64,000 nt of DNA. Origin: Nocardiopsis sp. TSRI0078 (lineage in GTDB: Bacteria > Actinomycetota > Actinomycetes > Streptosporangiales > Streptosporangiaceae). The stretch's first letter is position 1. Every line of letters begins with the position of its first letter. The stretch spans positions 434,001-498,000 of the forward strand of contig NZ_LWLB01000001.1 in the NCBI RefSeq assembly GCF_001905145.1, in the 5' to 3' direction. Below are positions 51,471 to 60,718 of this stretch, one piece after another. The position numbers were made by a program, and so were the translations under genes. The notes under the pieces are model-generated. The model was not told where the DNA came from. It searched no databases and was given only the letters and a program-made list of their open reading frames with translations.

Positions 51471-52883
51471 CTAGGAGGACCGCTCGGAGCCCCGCGGCGG
51501 CGCGGGTGGCAGGGCGATCACCGCGCCGAAACCGGGGCGCCCGTCTCCGGGCAGGCCCTCGCCCAGCGTCAGCTCCCCTCCGGCCTCGCGGACCAGGTCG
51601 GCGACGATCGCCAGCCCCATCCCGGTCCCCTCCGTGTTCTGGTGCCGGGGCGAGCGCCAGAAGCGGTTCAGGGCGGCACCGCGCTCCTCCTCCGTCAGCC
51701 CGCCGCCGTCGTCGAGCACGCTGATCCGTACCGGGTCGCCCTCCCGTGCGCGCACCTCCACCCGGGTCCCCCCTGACAGGCGCAGGGCGTTGCTCACCAG
51801 TTCGTCGAGGATGCTGCCCAGGCCTCCGGCCGGCGCCTGCACCCGCACTCCCTCGGGGACGTCGGCGGACACGGAGACCCCCCGGGCCGCGCCCAGGGCG
51901 CGCCAGCGCTCCGTCCGCGTGTCCAGCAGTTCGGCGACCTCCACGGACTCGGTACCCGTCACACTCTCCAGGCGGGTCGCGGCCAGCAGGGAGTTGAGCA
52001 TCCGGTGCATGGCCGTGGTCTCGTCCACGGCCACGGCGTGCGCCTCCCTGGCCTCCTCCGTGGTGAGGTGGGGCGCGAGGTTCTCCACCGCCAGGCGAAG
52101 GCTCGCCAGGGGGTTGCGCAGCTGGTGGGAGGCCTCGGAGACGAAGGAGCGCTGGCGGTCCAGGGACCTGCGCACCACGTCGACCATCGTGTTGAAGGAC
52201 TCGGTGAGGCGGCGCAGCTCCGGCGGGCCGCGCTCGGCGTCCACCCGCACGTCCAGGTCCCCCGAGGCGACCGCGGTGGTGGCCGCGTCCAGCCCGCCGA
52301 TGGGGCGCAGGACCCACCGCGACAGCGGCAGCGAGGCCGCCACCAGCAGGCCCAGGGGCACCAGGCTGAACAGCGCGAGCCAGCCCCACGAACCGAGGAT
52401 GTCGGTGCCGAGGCGGTCGGTGGGGGCGACGAGGACGACCGCGCCGACCACCTCGCTGTCCCGGCCGATGGGCTCGGCGACCACCAGGGGCTCGGGCGCC
52501 CAGGGCCAGACGGTGGTGGGCGGGGCGGGGCGCTCTCCGGCCAGGGCGATGGTGACGGTGTCCGGGGAGCCCAGGTCCGCGAGGACCTCACGCAGGCGCA
52601 CGGTGCTTCCGGACCCGGCCACGGTCCCGCCGTCGGGTGCGACCACCGCCACGGGGATGCCGTAGAGCTCCTCGTAGCGGGACATCTCCTGCACGAGGGC
52701 GTCCCGGCGGTCGGTCTCCAGGGCGGTGCGGGCCAGCGACGCGAAACGGCCCGCGTCCCCCAGCCGGTCGACGTAGACCTCCTGGGTCCGCTGCTGGGCG
52801 ATGACGGTGCCCAGCGGGATGACGGCCGCGGCGACCAGGACGAACGCGGCGGGCAGCAGGATGGCGAGCAGTCTGCGGAGCAA
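51471..52883 (-). CDS. sensor histidine kinase, two-component system
   Basis: A 470-residue kinase. A transmembrane start, an extracytoplasmic sensor region (about 35-165), a second helix (170-190), a HAMP linker, then HisKA with phospho-His253 (SEASHQLRNPLASL) and a HATPase domain (VSNALRLSGG, VLDDGGGLTEEERG, GTGMGLAIV). It lies 3 bp from the response regulator, upstream on the same strand. A tricarboxylate or other anion signal is plausible from neighbours. Confidence 0.9.
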   Translation of the reverse strand: MLRRLLAILLPAAFVLVAAAVIPLGTVIAQQRTQEVYVDRLGDAGRFASLARTALETDRRDALVQEMSRYEELYGIPVAVVAPDGGTVAGSGSTVRLREVLADLGSPDTVTIALAGERPAPPTTVWPWAPEPLVVAEPIGRDSEVVGAVVLVAPTDRLGTDILGSWGWLALFSLVPLGLLVAASLPLSRWVLRPIGGLDAATTAVASGDLDVRVDAERGPPELRRLTESFNTMVDVVRRSLDRQRSFVSEASHQLRNPLASLRLAVENLAPHLTTEEAREAHAVAVDETTAMHRMLNSLLAATRLESVTGTESVEVAELLDTRTERWRALGAARGVSVSADVPEGVRVQAPAGGLGSILDELVSNALRLSGGTRVEVRAREGDPVRISVLDDGGGLTEEERGAALNRFWRSPRHQNTEGTGMGLAIVADLVREAGGELTLGEGLPGDGRPGFGAVIALPPAPPRGSERSS

Positions 52884-52886
52884 GGC

Positions 52887-53555
52887 TCAGGACCCGTCCA
52901 GGACGTAGCCGACACCGCGCACGGTCCGGATGCGCACGGCGTGGCCGAGTTTGGCCCGCAGGGAGCCGATGTGGGTGTCCAGGGTCCGGGAGGAGGCCTC
53001 CCATGCGGCGCCCCACACCTGGTCGAGGATCTGGTCGCGGGCCACGACCGACGGGGACCGGGAGGCGAGGAGTGCGAGCAGGTCGAACTCCTTGCGGGTC
53101 AGTTGGAGTTCGGCGTCGCCGACCCTGGCCGCGCGGGATCCGGGGTCGACGGTGAGCGCGCCGACCCTGAGCCGGGGCTCCTCCTCGACCGCCTCGGCCC
53201 GCGCGGCACGGGTTCGGCGCAGGACCGCGTCGATGCGTGCGAGGAGTTCGGCGACGCCGAAGGGCTTGACGACGTAGTCGTCGGCCCCGGCGCGCAGGCC
53301 GCGCACCCGGTCGCGCTCCTCGCCGCGTGCGGTGACGGCGATGATGGCGGTCTGCGGGCGGTCGCGGAGCCTGCGCAGCAGGTCGATGCCGTCGGCGTCG
53401 GGGAGGCCGAGGTCGAGGAGGACGACGTCGGCGGGCGGGGCGCTGAGGGCGCGCTCGGCGGTGGCGACCCGCTGGACGTCGAAGGAGGCCGACCGCAGGG
53501 CGGTCACCAGACCACGGGCGACCCGGTCGTCGTCCTCGACCACGAGAATGCGCAT
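52887..53555 (-). CDS. OmpR/PhoB-type response regulator
   Basis: A 222-residue regulator. Receiver domain with acidic pocket (VVEDDDR), phospho-Asp48 in VVLLDLGLPDADG and Lys in VVKPFGVAELLAR; then a winged helix (LQLTRKEFDLLALLASRSPS, with TLDTHIGSLRAKLG). MRILVVEDD at 53555 was taken as the start; an ATG three codons upstream is possible. It forms an operon with the sensor kinase. Confidence 0.9.
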   Translation of the reverse strand: MRILVVEDDDRVARGLVTALRSASFDVQRVATAERALSAPPADVVLLDLGLPDADGIDLLRRLRDRPQTAIIAVTARGEERDRVRGLRAGADDYVVKPFGVAELLARIDAVLRRTRAARAEAVEEEPRLRVGALTVDPGSRAARVGDAELQLTRKEFDLLALLASRSPSVVARDQILDQVWGAAWEASSRTLDTHIGSLRAKLGHAVRIRTVRGVGYVLDGS

Positions 53556-53564
53556 GACCTGCAT

Positions 53565-53897
53565 GGTAGGCAGTGTTCGCCCCGTTCACGGCACTCCGCC
53601 GGGCGGAGGCCGACGGCGGCGCCCGTTCGGCGGCGGGCGGCGGCGGGCCGGGCCAACGCGTGAGGGCTGGTCCGCGCGAACACGTGGGAGCCGGGCGGGA
53701 GGCGTCCCCCCGTTCGGCGTGCGGGACCGAATGCTCTCGTGCGCCGACCCCGTCCGCCTTTCACGGAATCGGCAGGGACCGCGCGAATCCGGGGCGTACG
53801 CGGCGTTCCTCCGTCCGTTCCGTCGTCCGTTCTGCGAAAAGGAGCAGGCAGGGCAGGAAAGGTCGCCGGCACCCGGTGGCCCGTGAAAAGCCACCCG
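53565..53897. other. intergenic region, no gene seen
   Basis: No supported gene. The left edge should hold the promoter of the two-component operon, but no clear -35/-10 pair was seen. Open frames here have no ribosome sites. Confidence 0.45.
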
Positions 53898-53925
53898 GGC
53901 CGCCCGTTTCCGGCGACGGGCGGCC
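53898..53925 (-). terminator. terminator downstream of doxX
   Basis: GGCCGCCCGT (53898-53907) pairs perfectly with 53916-53925 over an 8-nt loop, ten bases beyond the DoxX stop. Confidence 0.7.
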
Positions 53926-53935
53926 GGGTGCCGGG

Positions 53936-54376
53936 TCAGGAGGCCGGTACGGGTTCAGAGGCCCGTCGGCGGGGCCGACCCCACGGCATGAGGCGGTCCA
54001 GGGAGTAGCGGCCGCCGGCGAAACCGAGGGCCAGGGCGGTGGCGCCGAGGACCAGGAGGAACTCGAAGCCGCCGACCAGCGGGTCGCCGAGGTGGGCGAA
54101 GTAGTAGGCGTTGGCCATCATGAAGGCCAGGAGGAGGCCGGCCAGGGGCAGGGCGAAGCCGACGATGAGCGCCAGCCCGGCGCCCACCTCGATGAAGACC
54201 CCGAGGAGGGCGGAGAACTGCGGGAAGGGGATTCCCAGGGCGGCGAAGCCCTGGGCGGTGCCGTCGAGGTCGGTCGCCTTCGGCCAGCCGTGGGAGACGA
54301 AGACGACGCCGACCACCACCCTCGCGAGCAGTGCGGTGACGTCGCCGGCTCCGGATAGGAATGATCTCTCTGTCAT
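53936..54376 (-). CDS. DoxX family membrane protein
   Basis: A 146-residue, four-helix membrane protein: LLARVVVGVVFVSHGWPKAT at the start, GVFIEVGAGLALIVGFALPL in the middle. DoxX proteins are quinone-linked or thiosulfate-related in some species; in others they join redox-stress responses. ATG 54376 is preferred to the long upstream frame. A palindrome (54503-54515) upstream may bind the adjacent MarR-type regulator. Confidence 0.88.
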   Translation of the reverse strand: MTERSFLSGAGDVTALLARVVVGVVFVSHGWPKATDLDGTAQGFAALGIPFPQFSALLGVFIEVGAGLALIVGFALPLAGLLLAFMMANAYYFAHLGDPLVGGFEFLLVLGATALALGFAGGRYSLDRLMPWGRPRRRASEPVPAS

Positions 54377-54405
54377 GGGGATTCCTGTTCTGTGAGCGGG
54401 TACCA

Positions 54406-54450
54406 GAAAAGGGCCGTGCTCCCGCCGATAACGGGGACGACGGCCTTTTT
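54406..54450 (-). terminator. terminator downstream of marR
   Basis: GGGCCGT (54411-54417) pairs with ACGGCCT (54440-54446), with an A-run on the left that becomes a T-run on the minus strand, and TTTTT on the plus side. Confidence 0.6.
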
Positions 54451-54502
54451 CCGGAAGGACAAATGGTAATACGAATCCACCTGTGCACCTAGGGTGCGAA
54501 AT

Positions 54503-54515
54503 AGGAATATTTCCT
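54503..54515 (-). promoter_or_regulatory. palindrome upstream of doxX
   Basis: AGGAATATTTCCT has perfect 5-bp arms around TAT in an AT-rich stretch about 130 bp before the doxX start. Possible operator for the neighbouring MarR regulator or another redox regulator. Confidence 0.4.
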
Positions 54516-54559
54516 ACGCGCAGCATTTCTCCTGGTGGGGGCGGATAACAGAACGTGGT

Positions 54560-55066
54560 TCAGTCCTGGCTCCCCGTACCCGTCGGCCCCGCGTACCGCG
54601 ACTCCTCCTCCCCCGGGTCGAGTACGCCGAGCATGGACTCCGCGATCCCTCGCAGCTGGCCCACCTGGTCGTCGGTGAGCGCGTCGAAGAGCACGCGCCG
54701 GACCTCGTGCACGTGCCCCGGCTCCGCCGAGCGCAGCGTCTCCATCCCGCGCGGCGTGAGCCCGGCGATGGTGGTGCGCCTGTCCCCCGGACGCTTGAAG
54801 CGGCGGATCAGCCCGCCCTCCTCCAGGCGCGCGGCCGCGTGCGAGAGGCGGCTGGGCGAGGACCGCAGCAGCCTGGCCAGCCCGGTCATCGTCAGTTCGC
54901 GCCCCGGCGCCTCGGAGAGCGCCACGAGGACCTGGTAGTAGGCGTGGGGAAGGCCGGAGTCACGCCTGAGCTGCCGGTCCAGCGCACCCTCCAGCAGGTG
55001 TACGGCGGTCAGGAAGGTCCGCCAGGTCTGCTGCTCGCCCTCGTCGAGCCACCTCGTGTCGGCCAT
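54560..55066 (-). CDS. MarR-family regulator
   Basis: A 168-residue winged-helix regulator. YYQVLVALSEAPGRELTMTG, with LARLLRSSPSRLSHAAARLE as recognition helix and IRRFKRPGDRRTTIAGLTPR as the wing, is the standard MarR core. ATG 55066 fits family length. It is divergent from a DODA-type dioxygenase with a TTGA/TCAA palindrome between, and upstream of doxX on the same strand. Confidence 0.9.
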   Translation of the reverse strand: MADTRWLDEGEQQTWRTFLTAVHLLEGALDRQLRRDSGLPHAYYQVLVALSEAPGRELTMTGLARLLRSSPSRLSHAAARLEEGGLIRRFKRPGDRRTTIAGLTPRGMETLRSAEPGHVHEVRRVLFDALTDDQVGQLRGIAESMLGVLDPGEEESRYAGPTGTGSQD

Positions 55067-55088
55067 CGTGCCCACCCCCAGTAATAAT

Positions 55089-55100
55089 TTGAGCCTTCAA
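55089..55100. promoter_or_regulatory. candidate MarR operator between divergent genes
   Basis: TTGAGCCTTCAA has TTGA and TCAA arms in the short AT-rich gap between marR and the dioxygenase gene, where a shared repressor site is expected. Confidence 0.45.
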
Positions 55101-55147
55101 CTGTGTTCTGGGAAGGAACCGTACCCCATCGTCACCGGAGAACGCCC

Positions 55148-55937
55148 ATGGCCCAGCGTCCGACACGCATGCCGACCCTGTACCTCAGCCATGGGGCGCC
55201 ACCGCTCGCGGACGACGCGGAGTGGACCCGGCAGCTGGCCGGCTGGGCCGGTGGCATCGCCCGCCCGAGTGCGGTCCTCGTCGTCTCGGCGCACCGGGAG
55301 GACGCCCCGCTCACCGTCGGGGCCACGGCGGACGGGGTTCCCCCGACCTACGGCTTCCGGGGGTTTTCCGCAGCGCTACCACGGGGTCGCCTACCCCGCC
55401 CCGGGGGCGCCCGCGCTCGCGGGGCGTGTTCGCGAACTCGTCACCGGTCCGGGCGGGACGCTGTACCAGGACCCCTCCCGCGGCCTCGGCCGCGGCGCCT
55501 ACGTTCCCCTCAAGGAGATGTACCCCGAGGCGGACGTCCCCGTCCTCCAGGTCTCCATGCCGACGCTCGACCCGGTCCGGCTCCCGGAGCTGGGGCGCCG
55601 CCTCGTCCCGCTCCGTGACGAGGGGGTCCTCATCATCGGCGGCGGGTTCACCACGCACAACCTGCGCGAGATGTCCCGGCGGGCCCACGGGGAGGCGCCC
55701 TCCTGGTCCGTGGAGTTCGACGACTGGGTGAACGAGTCCGTGGCGGACCACGACGTGGACGCGCTCCTGGACTTCGGGCGCAAGGCCCCGGCCGCCGCGA
55801 TCGCGCATCCGCGCAGCGACCACTTCGCACCGCTGTTCGTGGCCCTGGGCGCCGGCCTGGACGGGCACGAGCGCTCGCTGTCCACGGTGGACGGGTTCTG
55901 GCAAGGGCTGGCCAAGCGGTCCTTCCAGTTCGGCTGA
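55148..55937 (+). pseudogene. DODA-type (LigB-like) extradiol dioxygenase, one frameshift
   Basis: The first frame from ATG 55148 reads PTLYLSHGAPPLADDAEWTR and VVSAHREDAPLTVGATADG; at the run TTTT (55364-55367) it shifts, and the second frame continues QRYHGVAYPAPGAPALAGRV, YVPLKEMYPEADVPVLQVSM and IIGGGFTTHNLREMSRRAHG to 55937. Removing one T restores a normal 262-residue LigB/4,5-DOPA dioxygenase with its metal His residues. It is either a recent pseudogene or a base-calling error. Confidence 0.82.
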
Positions 55938-55973
55938 GGCCGTTCGTCACCGCCGTCTGGGACACTTCCCGCC

Positions 55974-56546
55974 ATGACGGACACACGCGACCCCGCGGAC
56001 GCGCGCACGGTGGAGGAACTGATCGCTTCGACGGGACGGGCGAAGTACCTGTGCTTCTGGGGCCACCGGCCGCCCGCGGACGGGGGCGTGTCGGCGAGCT
56101 GCCTCTCCCAGTGGTGGCCCGCCGCCTTCACCGTGGACGGAACCGGCTACCCCACCGCGGAGCACTACATGATGGCCGCCAAGGCGCGCCTGTTCGGCGA
56201 CGCCGAGGCCGAGGAGCGGATCCTCGCCGCGGGCCACCCCCGGGACGCCAAGGTGATCGGCCGCCAGGTGCGCGGCTTCGACCAGGGGGCCTGGGAGGAG
56301 GCCCGGTTCGGGATCGTGGTCGACGCCGGTGTCGCCAAGTTCGGCCAGAACGCGGACCTGCGGGAGTTCCTGCTGGGCACCGGCGGGCGGGTGCTGGTGG
56401 AGGCCAGCCCGCGCGACCGGGTGTGGGGCGTCGGGTTGGGCCCCAGGAACGACGACGCGCGGGTGCCGGAGCGCTGGCGGGGCCTCAACCTGCTGGGCTT
56501 CGCGCTGATGGAGGCCCGGGCACGCCTCGCCTCGGCCGCCTCCTGA
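55974..56546 (+). CDS. NADAR family protein (YbiA-like)
   Basis: A 190-residue protein. YLCFWGHRPPADGGVSASCL, then QWWPAAFTVDGTGYPTAEHY, MMAAKARLFGD, VGLGPRNDDARVPERWRGLN and LLGFALMEAR are NADAR family motifs. Related proteins cleave N-glycosidic bonds in riboflavin intermediates or NAD-derived adducts. No partner gene is next to it. Confidence 0.9.
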   Translation: MTDTRDPADARTVEELIASTGRAKYLCFWGHRPPADGGVSASCLSQWWPAAFTVDGTGYPTAEHYMMAAKARLFGDAEAEERILAAGHPRDAKVIGRQVRGFDQGAWEEARFGIVVDAGVAKFGQNADLREFLLGTGGRVLVEASPRDRVWGVGLGPRNDDARVPERWRGLNLLGFALMEARARLASAAS

Positions 56547-56559
56547 ACCCTTCCGGACC

Positions 56560-58189
56560 TCAGACCTCGTCGCCCGCGCAGACGCCGATCCCGGCGCCCT
56601 CGCGCGTGCGCACGCCCGGCAGCCATCCGGTGGCGCCGCCCCCGGTGGTCACCCGGTACAGGGTGCTGGAGCTCATCCCGCTCTCGTCCGTGACGGTGAC
56701 GCCGTTCGTGACCAGGCACGTCGCCTGGAGGACGTCGCCGTGCCAGACCTGGCCGGCCCGGTTGCCCGGGTCCGCGTAGGCGGTGTACGGGTCGTGGACG
56801 ATCCTCAGACCGCACTCCGGCGCGCGCGAGGCCTGGCAGGGCCCTCCGCGTTGAAGACGGTCAGCGGCACCGTCCGCGGCTCCGGGGGCGCCTCGGGCTC
56901 GGGCTGCTCGTCCTGGGGCTCCTCCGCTTCCCCGGGCCCCTCGGAAGGCACCTCGGACGTCTCCTCCGAAGGCTCCTCGCCGGGTTCCTCGGACGGCTCC
57001 TCCTGGGAGACCGGCCCGGGAACGCGGCGCTCCTCCTCCGTGGGCTCCTCCTCGACGGGTTCCCGCTGCTCCTCCCCGGACGAGAGCCACGAGGCCATGG
57101 GCAGGTGCTCCCAGTTCCGGCCGAGGGCCGCCCCGCCCACGATGAGCCCCGCCAGGAGGACCAGGGCCCCGAGGGCGGCCCCGGTGCGGGCCAGGAACCG
57201 CCCCGCGCCCGCTCTCCCGCCCTCGGCGGGGATCTCGTACTCGCGCTCGGCGCCCGTCCGCACACCGTGCCAGTCGCGGTCCAGCACGCCGGCGGTGGCC
57301 GCGGCGGCGGCCCCGGCATCGCGGATCGGCGCGATGGCCCGTCCCGGGGAGGCGGCCTGGACCACGCCGTGCACCAGTTCCAGCGCGGTGGGCCGGTCCA
57401 CCGCCTCCTTGCCCAGCGCACGCAGGGCCAGGTCCGCCAGGGGGCCCGAGAAGCCGTCGGTGTCCGGCGGGGTGTTCAGCACCCGGTGCGCCACCGCGGC
57501 GGCGTCCCCCGTCCCGAACGGCGGGCGGCCCGTCGCCGCGTACGCCACCAGCGCGCCCCACGCGAACACGTCGTCGGCGGTGGAGACCGGCTCGCCGCGG
57601 TAGTGCTCAGGGCTGATCCATCCCGGCGACCCGCTGAGCATCCCGGTGCGGGTGATGGCCGTCTGGTCGATCGCCCGCGCCACCCCGAAGTCCAGGACGC
57701 GCGGCCCCTCCGGTGACAGGACGATGTTCGAGGGCTTGAGGTCGCGGTGCGCGATCCCCTCCTCGTGGATCTGGGCCAGCGCCTCGGCCACCCCCACCGC
57801 CAGGCCGCGCAGCAGGTCCCCGTCCAGCGGTCCGTGCTTGCGCAGGTGTTCGCCCAGCGTCATGCCTCGCACGAGCGGGGTCGCCAGCCAGGGGCGGGCG
57901 CCTCGGTGCCGGCCTCCAGCAGCGGCACGGCGCAGGCGCCGCCCACACGGCCCAGCAGGTCCACCTCGCGCGCGAAACGCGCGCGGAAGTCGGCGGCCGA
58001 CGCGTACTCCGGGTGGATCACCTTGACGGCCACCAGCCGGCCGTCCTCGTCCCGCGCCGCGTACACGAGGCCCATCCCGCCCGCTCCCAACCGTTTGAGC
58101 AGCCGGTAGGGGCCGATCCTGGCCGGGTCGTCCGGCCCCAGGTCGGTGACGGTCGTGGGCAGGACGACGGTGAAGGGGGCTGTGGGCAC
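56560..58189 (-). pseudogene. Ser/Thr protein kinase with extracellular domain, two frameshifts
   Basis: N-terminal frame (58189-57895): IGPYRLLKRLGAGGMGLVYA and LVAVKVIHPE, the P-loop and Lys. It shifts near 57890, then reads GIAHRDLKPSNIVL and VLDFGVARAIDQ, the catalytic and DFG motifs. A membrane helix follows, then an acidic EEPSEEPGEEPSE-type linker. A second shift near 56840-56848 leads to a Cys-containing domain ending LYRVTTGGGATGWLPGVRTR. Corrected, it is an intact PknB-like receptor kinase of about 540 residues. Error or decay cannot be told apart here. Confidence 0.82.
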
Positions 58190-58331
58190 TTGAGGGGAGC
58201 CTCGCTCATTCGGGGCGGGGCGACGGGGAGTGCACTCAGGAGCGAAGGTGCCTCCACGAGGATAGTGGAGCCCCGCCCGCCCGGGTTCCCGGGCGGCTCC
58301 CCGGCTGCGCTGCCGGGGACGTCGGCGGTGG

Positions 58332-59087
58332 TCAGCGTCCCATGTACGCGCCCCCGTTGACCTGGACGACCTGGCCGGTGACGTGGCGTGCCCCGGGCGA
58401 GGCCAGCCAGGCGATCGCGTCGGCGACGTCCTCGGGACGGCCTGCCCGACCGGTGACGGTCTGGCCGACGAGGCGCTCGTGGCGTTCGTCGGTCATGGCG
58501 CCGCCGAAGAACCCGGTGCCGGCGACGTAGCCGGGCGCCACGACGTTCACCGTGCACCCGCTCGGCCCCAACTCTCCCGCGAGGGAGAAGGTCCAGCCGT
58601 GCAGGGCGGCCTTGACCGCGGAGTAGGCGCCGCCGCCACCGCGCAGCGCGGCGATGGAACTGACGTTGACGATCCGGTCCTCCCGTCCCCGGAAGCGGGG
58701 TCGCAGAGCCTGGGTGAGCAGGACGGCGGTGAGCACGTTCGCCGACCAGGCGTCGGACCAGCCCTCCGCCGTCGCGGCGAGGCCGGAGCCGGACACGGGA
58801 CGCAGTCCCCCGGCGTTGTTGACGAGCACGTCCACGCCGCCCAGGCGCTCGGCCAGGTCGGGGACCGCGGTGTCCACGGCCTCGGGGTCGGTCAGATCGA
58901 CGGCCGCGTGGTGGGCCGCGCCGGGTCCGTGCTCGGCGCGGATCTCCTCCGCGACCGTGGCCAGGACCTCTGCGCGTCGGCCCACCAAGCCGACGCGGTG
59001 TCCCTGTGCGGCCAGGGTCAGGGCGGTGGCCCGGCCGATACCGGTGCCGCCTCCGGAGATGACGGCGGTGCGGGGTGTGGTCGTCAA
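58332..59087 (-). CDS. SDR-family oxidoreductase
   Basis: A short-chain dehydrogenase of about 251 residues: TAVISGGGTGIGRATALTLA is the NAD(P)-binding glycine motif, VDVLVNNAGGLRPV the NNAG motif, and VNVSSIAALRGGGGAYSAVK carries the Ser and YxxxK catalytic residues. TTG 59087 fits the N-terminus; GTG starts at 59105 and 59126 are possible. Substrate unknown. Confidence 0.87.
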   Translation of the reverse strand: MTTTPRTAVISGGGTGIGRATALTLAAQGHRVGLVGRRAEVLATVAEEIRAEHGPGAAHHAAVDLTDPEAVDTAVPDLAERLGGVDVLVNNAGGLRPVSGSGLAATAEGWSDAWSANVLTAVLLTQALRPRFRGREDRIVNVSSIAALRGGGGAYSAVKAALHGWTFSLAGELGPSGCTVNVVAPGYVAGTGFFGGAMTDERHERLVGQTVTGRAGRPEDVADAIAWLASPGARHVTGQVVQVNGGAYMGR

Positions 59088-59543
59088 GGCGGCTCGCTCT
59101 CTCACATGTGTCGGGGCCACGAGCACACTGCGCCGGAGCGGGTTCCGACCGCAAGGGGTTTTTCATTATCGCCCTACTGCTACCGAACTGGGCGTGATGT
59201 TGCTATAGCAAGGCCTTTTTCCGAATCGGAATCCGTACTCACCCTCGGATCATCCGAATTTCATCTGCCGTGCCTCTGTTCGCGGTCGTTCCCGATCCGA
59301 ACAGGAGTAGAGTCCGATAACACAGACAGCACGGTGCCCCGGCACCCGCACCTGTTTCCCCGGAGCGCTCCGGGTCTCGGCACTCTCGCCGCCACCCTGC
59401 GGGCACTCTCGCGGCGCGACCACGTACGTCCCGCCGCGCGCCCCGGGAAACCGATCCCCGTACGCACCCGCCGGTGCCACGCGCGTTCCGGGAAACGCAC
59501 CGTCCTTTCCGACCAGGACGAACCACACTTCCAGGGACTTCCC
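59088..59543. other. intergenic region with one palindrome
   Basis: No gene seen. It contains the perfect palindrome TTGCTATAGCAA (59200-59211) in an AT-rich stretch upstream of the SDR gene, and a minus-strand GATAAT nearer that gene that could be a -10. Confidence 0.45.
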
Positions 59544-59786
59544 ATGGCCTATTACCGCATCCAGTTGCGCGACGGATCCTCCCACACCCTGCAGGCGGTG
59601 CGCATGCGCACCGACGCGCGCAGCCTCTATCTGGAGGAGCGCACCGCCGGGACGTGGACCGAGGTGTTCGCGAACCCGCTCACGGAGGTGGAGCGCGTCC
59701 AGCGCCGCTTCACCGAGAACGACGGCACCTGGACCTGGCTGAACGAGCACCTGCCCGCTCCGATCGGCGGCGTCCGGGCCTGGTGA
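59544..59786 (+). CDS. hypothetical 80-aa protein
   Basis: ATG 59544. The product begins MAYYRIQLRDGSSHTLQAVR and reads like a small beta-rich domain (MRTDARSLYLEERTAGTWTE then VERVQRRFTENDGTWTWLNE). It stands alone, followed by a terminator. Not recognised; the regular strand pattern argues that it is real. Confidence 0.6.
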   Translation: MAYYRIQLRDGSSHTLQAVRMRTDARSLYLEERTAGTWTEVFANPLTEVERVQRRFTENDGTWTWLNEHLPAPIGGVRAW

Positions 59787-59820
59787 GGCCCGTGCCGGAC
59801 GGGGCCGCCCGGCACGGGCC
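59787..59820. terminator. terminator between converging genes
   Basis: GGCCCGTGCCGG (59787-59798) pairs perfectly with 59809-59820 over a 10-nt loop, directly after the hypothetical gene and before the SDR stop. Confidence 0.8.
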
Positions 59821-59826
59821 CCGCGG

Positions 59827-60600
59827 CTACCAGGGCAGGACGCCGTAGCTCTCCGGGTCCGGCTCGGAGGCCAGGTGGCCCCACAGCACCCCGTCCGGCC
59901 CGTCGTCGGGCAGGGTCGCCAGGTGCAGGCTCACCCGCGCGCCCTGTTCGGGGGTGCGGGTACCCGTGTTGCCGTTGAGGTCGGTCTCGCAGTATCCCGG
60001 GTTGGCGGCGTTGACCTTGATCCCTCCGGGCGCGAGTGCCTTCGCGTACAGGGCGGTCACCATGTTCACCGCCGCCTTCGAGGCGGGGTACCCGGTGTTG
60101 CCGCCCATCGAGAAGAACGGGCTGGCCGGGTCGGTCATCGTCCCGATCGACCCGACCTCGCTGGACACGTTCACCACCCGGGCCGACTCCGAGCGGCGCA
60201 GCAGGCCCAGGAACGCGTCGGTGACCGTCACCAGGCCCACCACGTTCACCTCCAGCATCCGCAGGAGCTGAACGGGGTCGGTCTCGCCGATGCCGCCCCA
60301 GGCCAGGGCCACACCCGCGTTGTTGACCAGCACGTCCAGCCGCCCGAAGTCCGCCTCCACCCGTGCCGCGGCGGCCCGGACGCCCTCGGCGTCGGCGACG
60401 TCCAGCGTCAGCGCTCGGGCGTCGATCCCCTCCTCGCGCAGGGCCTTCTCGGCCTCCGCGCCGCGCGCGGCGTCCCGGGACCCGACCAGCACCGTCATCC
60501 CCTCCAGACCCAGCAGCCGCGCGGTCTGGAATCCGATTCCCTTGTTCGCCCCGGTCACGAGGGCGATCCTGTCCTTCTGTGTCTTCACCATGTCCCCCAT
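59827..60600 (-). CDS. SDR-family oxidoreductase, carbonyl-reductase-like
   Basis: A 257-residue enzyme: IALVTGANKGIGFQTARLLG, LDVLVNNAGVALAWGGIGET, VVNVSSEVGSIG and the catalytic Tyr-Lys in GYPASKAAVNMVTALYAKAL. The TGANKGIGF form is typical of the carbonyl reductase branch. ATG 60600 was used; ATG 60591 is a close alternative. It diverges from an MmyB-type regulator, a frequent pairing. Confidence 0.88.
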   Translation of the reverse strand: MGDMVKTQKDRIALVTGANKGIGFQTARLLGLEGMTVLVGSRDAARGAEAEKALREEGIDARALTLDVADAEGVRAAAARVEADFGRLDVLVNNAGVALAWGGIGETDPVQLLRMLEVNVVGLVTVTDAFLGLLRRSESARVVNVSSEVGSIGTMTDPASPFFSMGGNTGYPASKAAVNMVTALYAKALAPGGIKVNAANPGYCETDLNGNTGTRTPEQGARVSLHLATLPDDGPDGVLWGHLASEPDPESYGVLPW

Positions 60601-60718
60601 CGTGGAGACGGGCCGGCCGGCGAGGAAGGAACGGTCGAGACTGGTATCGGCGGTACCACTGTCAGGAGCGCGTTCCTGGGGCACCCTGGGAGGAGGCACC
60701 GATCCGAGGAGGCACCCC

